In this document: in pieces, positions 58,703-64,000 of the stretch | How the letters are laid out: the number at the start of each line of letters is the position of its first letter | Numbering within the stretch: position 1 is the first letter of the stretch | Assembly (NCBI GenBank): GCA_022509185.1 | Contig: JAFLTS010000007.1 | Coordinates: 1 to 64,000 of the forward strand | DNA from: Muribaculaceae bacterium | GTDB taxonomy: Bacteria > Bacteroidota > Bacteroidia > Bacteroidales > Muribaculaceae | Length of the DNA: 64,000 bases | Direction: 5' to 3' | Translations under genes and position numbers: made by a program | The notes under the pieces: model-generated | The model's input: only the letters and a program-made list of their open reading frames with translations | The model's database searches: none | Told to the model about the DNA's origin: nothing

Positions 58703-59818
58703 TCATGCTTCAGCGGCAGCAAACTCCATGAGATAAGCCTTGATGAATTCATCTATTTCACCATCCATAACTCCACCTACATCTGAAGTCTGATGGTTTG
58801 TACGATGGTCTTTCACTCTGCGGTCATCAAATACATAGCTCCTTATCTGGCTCCCCCACTCTATCTTTTTCTTGCCTGCTTCCACTTTTGCCTGCTCTTC
58901 CATTCTATGCTTCAATTCTTTGTCATATAAAATGGACTTCAACTGCCGCATTGCATTTTCTTTGTTCTTGGGCTGATCGCGGGTCTCTGTGTTTTCTATT
59001 AGGATTTCTTCCTCCTCTCCGGTATAAGGATCTTTATATTGATAACGAAGACGAACTCCGGATTCTACCTTGTTTACATTCTGGCCACCGGCGCCACCTG
59101 ATCTGAAGGTGTCCCAGGATATTCTGGCCGGTTCTACATTAATTTCTATGGTGTCGTCTACAAGAGGGGTAACGAATACAGATGCAAAAGAGGTCATCCG
59201 CTTTCCCTGTGCATTATAGGGACTCACTCTGACAAGACGATGCACACCGTTTTCACTCTTAAGGAAACCGTAGGCATAATCTCCTTCTATATTGATTGTT
59301 ACCGACTTTATACCGGCATCATCACCTTCAAGTAGTTGAGCAACGGATGTTTTATATCCATGTTTCTCCGCGTATCTAAGATAAAGACGCATTAACATCT
59401 GTGCCCAATCCTGACTCTCGGTCCCCCCGGCGCCTGAATTGATTTTCAAAACAACACCGAGCTTATCCTCTTCGCGCCTAAGCATGTTTCTTAACTCAAG
59501 CTTTTCTATCTTGTCTATCAGCTTGGAATATAAGGCATCGATCTCTTCTTCAGTAACCAGTTCTTCTTTAAGGAAGTCGAAGGCCAAGGTGAGTTCTTCA
59601 GTCATCTTTTCCAATTCCTCATAGGAGTCTATCCAGAAATGGAGTTCCTTTATTTTACGCATCTGAGCTTCGGCTTTTTCACGGTCGTCCCAGAAATCAG
59701 CTACATGAGTGCGTAATTCCTCCTCCTCTACTTCTATTTTCTTATTATCAATATCGAGATATTTTTTTAGAGCGTCTTTCCTCTCTGACGCTTCTTTGAA
59801 TTGATCCTGTGTTATCAT
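58703..59818 (-). CDS. prfB: Peptide chain release factor 2
   Basis: KINSGAGGTESQDWAQMLMRLYLRYAEKHGYKTSV...SGGAGGQNVNKVESGVRL (GGQ motif). Confidence 0.95.
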   Translation of the reverse strand: MITQDQFKEASERKDALKKYLDIDNKKIEVEEEELRTHVADFWDDREKAEAQMRKIKELHFWIDSYEELEKMTEELTLAFDFLKEELVTEEEIDALYSKLIDKIEKLELRNMLRREEDKLGVVLKINSGAGGTESQDWAQMLMRLYLRYAEKHGYKTSVAQLLEGDDAGIKSVTINIEGDYAYGFLKSENGVHRLVRVSPYNAQGKRMTSFASVFVTPLVDDTIEINVEPARISWDTFRSGGAGGQNVNKVESGVRLRYQYKDPYTGEEEEILIENTETRDQPKNKENAMRQLKSILYDKELKHRMEEQAKVEAGKKKIEWGSQIRSYVFDDRRVKDHRTNHQTSDVGGVMDGEIDEFIKAYLMEFAAAEA

Positions 59819-59880
59819 TATCTTTTTCTTACATCAACCTTTTTTCCTCTTATTCCCCGTTTTTATCCCAAAAACCTATT

Positions 59881-61698
59881 TTATTCCTTATACATTGCTT
59901 CTATTTCCTTGCTGTATCTTTTTGCAACTACAGGCCGTCTCACTTTCATAGTGTTGGTGACCTCACCATTCATTATAGAAAAATGATTTGGCAACAAGGT
60001 GATCTTCTTTATTTTTTCATATTCTGCCACTCCTTCCTGCACCTTATTTATTTCCGACTGTATAAAAGCAATAACTTCAGGATTTCGGGTAAGACTCTCA
60101 GCTCCAAGATTTTCTATACCTTTGGATTCTGCCCACTTTCTTAACTGAGATAAATTAGGCACAACCAATGCAGTGACAAATTTTCTTTGATCTCCAATCA
60201 CTGCCACTTCATCGATATATTTGTTTTCTGCAAGACGGCTTTCAAGCATTTGAGGAGCGATATATTTGCCATTGGAAGTCTTGAAAAGATCTTTTACCCT
60301 TTCTGTTAAGACCAAAGCTCCGTTTCTTGTAAAATATCCGGCATCGCCAGTACGGAAATAGCCGTCGTTTGTAAATGCCTTTTCATTTGCCTCCGGATTT
60401 TTATAGTAGCCGGGAGTTACGGTTGCTCCTTTCACAAGGATCTCCCCGTTTTTATCTATTTTAACACTTAACCCCGGCAATGGCACTCCCACAGTACCGA
60501 TTTCATATCCCACATTAGGATAAAAACTAACAGTAGCTGTAGTTTCGCTCAATCCATAGCCAATCACTACATCTACTCCTATAGCTCTCATAAATTCCAC
60601 TATACGGTCGCTTAGAGGGGCACCGGCTGTAGGAAACATATTGGGATTGGGGATACCGATAGCTTTCTTTATCTTACTGAAAATGCGTGAATCCCAAAAC
60701 TCATATTCCTTTTCAACCAGTGTTGGTACTTTCTTTCCAAGACGTTTGTATTCAAGATTCCTTTTTTCTCCGCATCGGATAGCTCGTTTCACCATAGCCC
60801 GCTGCAGTTTATTCATCTTCTCGATGCGTTCTTTCATCCCGGCATAAACCTTTTCCCAAAAACGGGGCACGCAACACATTATATTTGGGTGAACGGTGTG
60901 AATAGTGTCTTGAATTACTCTGGGATCATAATTAACGGCAATAGCTATACCCTTTGTGATACAGAAAAAACACCATGCCTTTTCAAGAATATGACTCATG
61001 GGCAAAAAAGCCATAGAGAGATCGGTTTCGTTAACCTGTGTGAGAAGTTCCAGGTGACTGTCCATGGCTGCATCATAATTCGAGTGAGTTATGGCCACTC
61101 CTTTTGGCTCTCCGGTAGTGCCCGAAGTATAGATCAAAGTTGCCATATCTTCAGGAAGACCTTCAGATGTGCGTCGTTCTACTTCCTTCTTCACCTCTTC
61201 CGAGGCCTCCATACCCATTCTTACAAAATCATCCCAATAAATAGATATGGTGTCATCCTTCTCAAGTTCCAGATTATCATTCTTGAATACAACTATCTTA
61301 CTAACCTTCTCCGGATGTTTTTTCCAATAATTATAAGCAAGAGGATATTGATGAGAATCACCTACGAAAAGCACCTTTGCTTCCCCGTTATCTACAATAA
61401 AGTCGAATTGTTCTTGAGAAGAAGAGGAGTATATAGGAATGACTGCAATACGGTTTTTAAAAGCTCCGAGTTCAACTATAAGTATCTGAGGAGTATTGGG
61501 AGAACAAATCGCTATAGTATCTTTTTCCAGGAGTCCAAGCTGTGGAAAGACCGCAGAGGCAACATTAATCTGTGCCTCGAATTCCATCCAGCTTGTCTTC
61601 AACCATTCACCATCTTTTCTCCAGCAGAACCGGTAAGCTTCCGCATCTCCTCTTCTCCGAGCCTGTATTGGCACTATTTCACAAAGTCTGTTTGCCAT
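59881..61698 (-). CDS. AMP-dependent synthetase / long-chain acyl-CoA ligase
   Basis: ATLIYTSGTTGEPKGVAITHSN...GYGLSETTATVSFYP...GYFRTGDAGYF. Confidence 0.94.
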   Translation of the reverse strand: MANRLCEIVPIQARRRGDAEAYRFCWRKDGEWLKTSWMEFEAQINVASAVFPQLGLLEKDTIAICSPNTPQILIVELGAFKNRIAVIPIYSSSSQEQFDFIVDNGEAKVLFVGDSHQYPLAYNYWKKHPEKVSKIVVFKNDNLELEKDDTISIYWDDFVRMGMEASEEVKKEVERRTSEGLPEDMATLIYTSGTTGEPKGVAITHSNYDAAMDSHLELLTQVNETDLSMAFLPMSHILEKAWCFFCITKGIAIAVNYDPRVIQDTIHTVHPNIMCCVPRFWEKVYAGMKERIEKMNKLQRAMVKRAIRCGEKRNLEYKRLGKKVPTLVEKEYEFWDSRIFSKIKKAIGIPNPNMFPTAGAPLSDRIVEFMRAIGVDVVIGYGLSETTATVSFYPNVGYEIGTVGVPLPGLSVKIDKNGEILVKGATVTPGYYKNPEANEKAFTNDGYFRTGDAGYFTRNGALVLTERVKDLFKTSNGKYIAPQMLESRLAENKYIDEVAVIGDQRKFVTALVVPNLSQLRKWAESKGIENLGAESLTRNPEVIAFIQSEINKVQEGVAEYEKIKKITLLPNHFSIMNGEVTNTMKVRRPVVAKRYSKEIEAMYKE

Positions 61699-61705
61699 CT
61701 CCCCT

Positions 61706-62812
61706 TTATTTTCTTTTCCCGCTTATAATATCAAAATAACAATCAAGCACATCACGTGCTGCTGTGAAAGAAGATTGTTCATTATTGAGCACTCTAATCT
61801 CTTTTTGTTCAAGAAGAGCCTTTACCTCCGGCACTTGATAGAAATGACTTCTTAACTGTTCATCTATGGTTTCCATCATCCAGTATTTGGCCTGCTGGTT
61901 TCGCTTTTTCTCAAAATATCCTGTCTTTTTAACAAAAGCGAAATAGCGGTCGATCATATCCCAGACAATATCAATACCGATTTCATAATAGCCACTGTAA
62001 GTGATAACTTCCGGCTTCCATTTGCTTGGTGACGGTGGAAATAAAAATAATGCGTTTCTGAATTGGGAGGCCGCCAGTTGGGCTCTTTCAATATTATCTC
62101 CATCGGCTTTATTGATTACAATACCGTCTGCCATCTCCATGATACCTCTCTTAATACCCTGAAGCTCATCCCCGGTACCTGCCAATTGTATCAAAAGAAA
62201 GAAATCAACCATTGAATGAACAGCTGTTTCACTCTGACCAACCCCAACGGTTTCTACAAAAATATTATCATACCCCGCAGCTTCACACAAAACAATGGTT
62301 TCACGTGTCTTTCTGGCCACTCCTCCTAAAGAACCGGCTGAGGGAGAAGGACGTATAAAGGCATCTTTTTCAAGAGAGAGTTTCTCCATTCTTGTTTTAT
62401 CTCCCAAAATACTTCCCTTAGATCTCTCGCTGCTTGGATCTATGGCAAGGACTGCCAACTTTCCGCCATTTCTGATGACATGAAGGCCAAAAACGTCTAT
62501 TGAGGTGGATTTGCCTGCTCCGGGCACGCCGGTAATGCCTATTCTTCGAGATTTACCGGAATAAGGAAGGCATTTCTCAATGACCTCCTGTGCTATCGTC
62601 TGATGTTGCTCGGCTGTGCTTTCAACTAACGTGACTGCTCTACCCAGAATACTTACATCTCCTTTTAAAATTCCCTCCACATAATCGTTTACAGACAAAG
62701 TGGGTGCTAAAGCCCTCCGTCTGTTTTTATAGGGATTTATCACGGGCTGGGAATTTACTCCCGCATTTACCTGTAAACCTTTGTATTGTGATTCATTTTC
62801 AGGATGTTCCAT
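61706..62812 (-). CDS. meaB: Methylmalonyl-CoA mutase-associated GTPase MeaB
   Basis: IGITGVPGAGKSTSIDVFGLHVIRNGGKLAVLAIDPSSERSKGSILGDKTRMEKLS...VETVGVGQSE. Confidence 0.96.
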   Translation of the reverse strand: MEHPENESQYKGLQVNAGVNSQPVINPYKNRRRALAPTLSVNDYVEGILKGDVSILGRAVTLVESTAEQHQTIAQEVIEKCLPYSGKSRRIGITGVPGAGKSTSIDVFGLHVIRNGGKLAVLAIDPSSERSKGSILGDKTRMEKLSLEKDAFIRPSPSAGSLGGVARKTRETIVLCEAAGYDNIFVETVGVGQSETAVHSMVDFFLLIQLAGTGDELQGIKRGIMEMADGIVINKADGDNIERAQLAASQFRNALFLFPPSPSKWKPEVITYSGYYEIGIDIVWDMIDRYFAFVKKTGYFEKKRNQQAKYWMMETIDEQLRSHFYQVPEVKALLEQKEIRVLNNEQSSFTAARDVLDCYFDIISGKRK

Positions 62813-62816
62813 AGCT

Positions 62817-62896
62817 GTCGATAGACTCTATACCTATATTATGCAAAATTAATTAAAATTTTGCTATTTATGTCTATCGACTCTTTTCTATAGACA
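62817..62896. promoter_or_regulatory. Nested inverted repeats upstream of meaB
   Basis: GTCGATAGAC (62817-62826) / GTCTATCGAC (62872-62881) enclosing GCAAAATT-AATTAA-AATTTTGC (62843-62864); third box CTATAGACA (62888-62896). Confidence 0.6.
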
Positions 62897-62898
62897 AC

Positions 62899-63291
62899 CT
62901 ATTTGGCCGGTATAACCGTGCCTCGGATTTTCAAACTTACTTTCCCCGGATTTCCGCTACATCTCACTGTAACAACCTTAGTGAATCCACCGGGCCTTCC
63001 CAAAGGATTGTAAGTAACTTTAATTACTCCTGATTCTCCGGGGGCTATCTCCTCGCGAGGGTATTCCGGTCTTGTGCATCCACATTCCGCACGTGCGCTT
63101 GTGATTGTCAATGGTTGCTTTCCCTCATTAGTAAAAGTGAATTCATACGTAACAGGGCCTCCGTCTTCGCGTATATTACCGAAGTCGTGCACTGTTTCTG
63201 AAAATTTTATTTTTCCCTGGCTCTTGTCTGCGGCCATTAAACACAGGCTTCCGAGCATTGCAATAATGATGGCTAATCCTATTCTTTTCAT
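62899..63291 (-). CDS. DUF1573 domain-containing secreted protein
   Basis: Signal peptide; FSETVHDFGNIREDGGPVTYEFTFTNEGKQPLTITSARAECGCTRPEYPREEIAPGESGVIKVTYNP. Confidence 0.93.
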   Translation of the reverse strand: MKRIGLAIIIAMLGSLCLMAADKSQGKIKFSETVHDFGNIREDGGPVTYEFTFTNEGKQPLTITSARAECGCTRPEYPREEIAPGESGVIKVTYNPLGRPGGFTKVVTVRCSGNPGKVSLKIRGTVIPAK

Positions 63292-63385
63292 ATTACTACT
63301 AACGGGTTTTCCGCACTCTCTATTTTTTGTAAACTCGTTTTTTTTTAAATTTGCATCTAATCCGCTGATTTTTCAAGCTTTTAGA

Positions 63386-64000
63386 ATGCAAAAAATCATT
63401 AATCCCATACCCAAAGAATTGATTGTCAGTGAATTAACACCTGATAAACTTTTACGAGTTGCCAATAAAGGCGGCAACGAAGTTTATGTGGTGGATGCTT
63501 TCAACGCCCCAAATGTAATGAAAGAGGTGGGAAGATTACGCGAAATTGCTTTCAGAGATGCGGGTGGAGGCACCGGTCTGGATTGTGATATCGATGAATT
63601 CGACACGATGGAGGCCCCTTGCAGGCAGTTGATTGTGTGGGATCCGGTAGAAAAGGAGATTTTAGGGGGTTACAGATTTATTCTCGGAGAAGACATTAAA
63701 TTCAAAGATAATGTACCAAATATAGCCACCTCCCATCTTTTTGGCTTTTCTGAAAGATTCCTGAAAGAGTTATTGCCAAATACTTTGGAACTGGGACGTT
63801 CTTTCGTAAAGGTTGGTTATCAGAGCTCAAGAGCAAACACCAAAGCAATTTACGTTCTTGATAACCTTTGGGATGGACTGGGGGCCCTGACGGTGCTTTA
63901 TCCCCAAATTAAATATCTGTTCGGGAAAGTCACTATGTATCCTTCTTATGGTAAGGAAGGACGGGATATACTTTTGGGATTCCTGCATAAATACTTTCAT
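63386..64000 (+). CDS. N-acyltransferase of the Acetyltransf_5/hemolysin-like GNAT family (GlsB-like), truncated by window end
   Basis: Open frame from ATG 63386 to window end (205 codons): MQKIINPIPKELIVSELTPDKLLRVANKGGNEVYVVDAFNAPNVMKEVGRLREIAFRDAGGGTGLDCDIDEFD. Confidence 0.7.
   Translation, partial: MQKIINPIPKELIVSELTPDKLLRVANKGGNEVYVVDAFNAPNVMKEVGRLREIAFRDAGGGTGLDCDIDEFDTMEAPCRQLIVWDPVEKEILGGYRFILGEDIKFKDNVPNIATSHLFGFSERFLKELLPNTLELGRSFVKVGYQSSRANTKAIYVLDNLWDGLGALTVLYPQIKYLFGKVTMYPSYGKEGRDILLGFLHKYFH

Noticed and set aside
60889-61728. 279-aa plus-strand ORF
   Set aside because: Fully antisense to the well-supported acyl-CoA ligase; residue composition not protein-like.
1-64000. CRISPR arrays, insertion sequences, integrases, phage genes
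   Set aside because: No regularly spaced direct repeats, no transposase/integrase/phage structural motifs seen in any provided ORF.

Overview
The window looks like a Bacteroidales chromosome segment: low GC, TTTG/TAnnTTTG promoters, and Bacteroidetes-type Wza/Wzc/CpsB and RecO. It is dominated by surface-polysaccharide loci. Locus 1 (~0.35-11.1 kb) holds a run of glycosyltransferases (GT10 fucosyltransferase, GT2, GT4), a GNAT and a monotopic PglC-like sugar transferase; its first ~4.9 kb is much more AT-rich. An rmlACDB dTDP-rhamnose operon follows a tRNA-Leu(GAG) at ~22.5-26.2 kb. Locus 2 (~37-57.7 kb) is a Wzx/Wzy capsule operon (WecA/MraY-type initiator, Wza, Wzc, CpsB-type PHP phosphatase, Wzx, GTs, two ATP-grasp ligases, aminotransferases, EpsG-like Wzy) with a divergent wzi. 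Between and beyond these lie housekeeping and transport genes: ABC-F, DUF2851, three rubrerythrins, recO, MATE, urea transporter, MFS, FBP aldolase, prfB, acyl-CoA ligase, meaB. The most notable observations are: (i) a previously unlabelled family of ~115-170 bp intergenic repeats with terminal inverted repeats, three copies in 13.1-18.9 kb, two of them in inverted orientation around (ii) a lipoprotein resembling leukocidin/V. cholerae cytolysin-type beta-pore-forming toxins; (iii) a K+-channel-like protein whose selectivity filter reads TTVGSN instead of TVGYG, encoded upstream of a urea transporter; (iv) a paired ATP-grasp cassette in the capsule operon; and (v) nested inverted repeats upstream of meaB. 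All calls were made by eye from the sequence; no searches were run.
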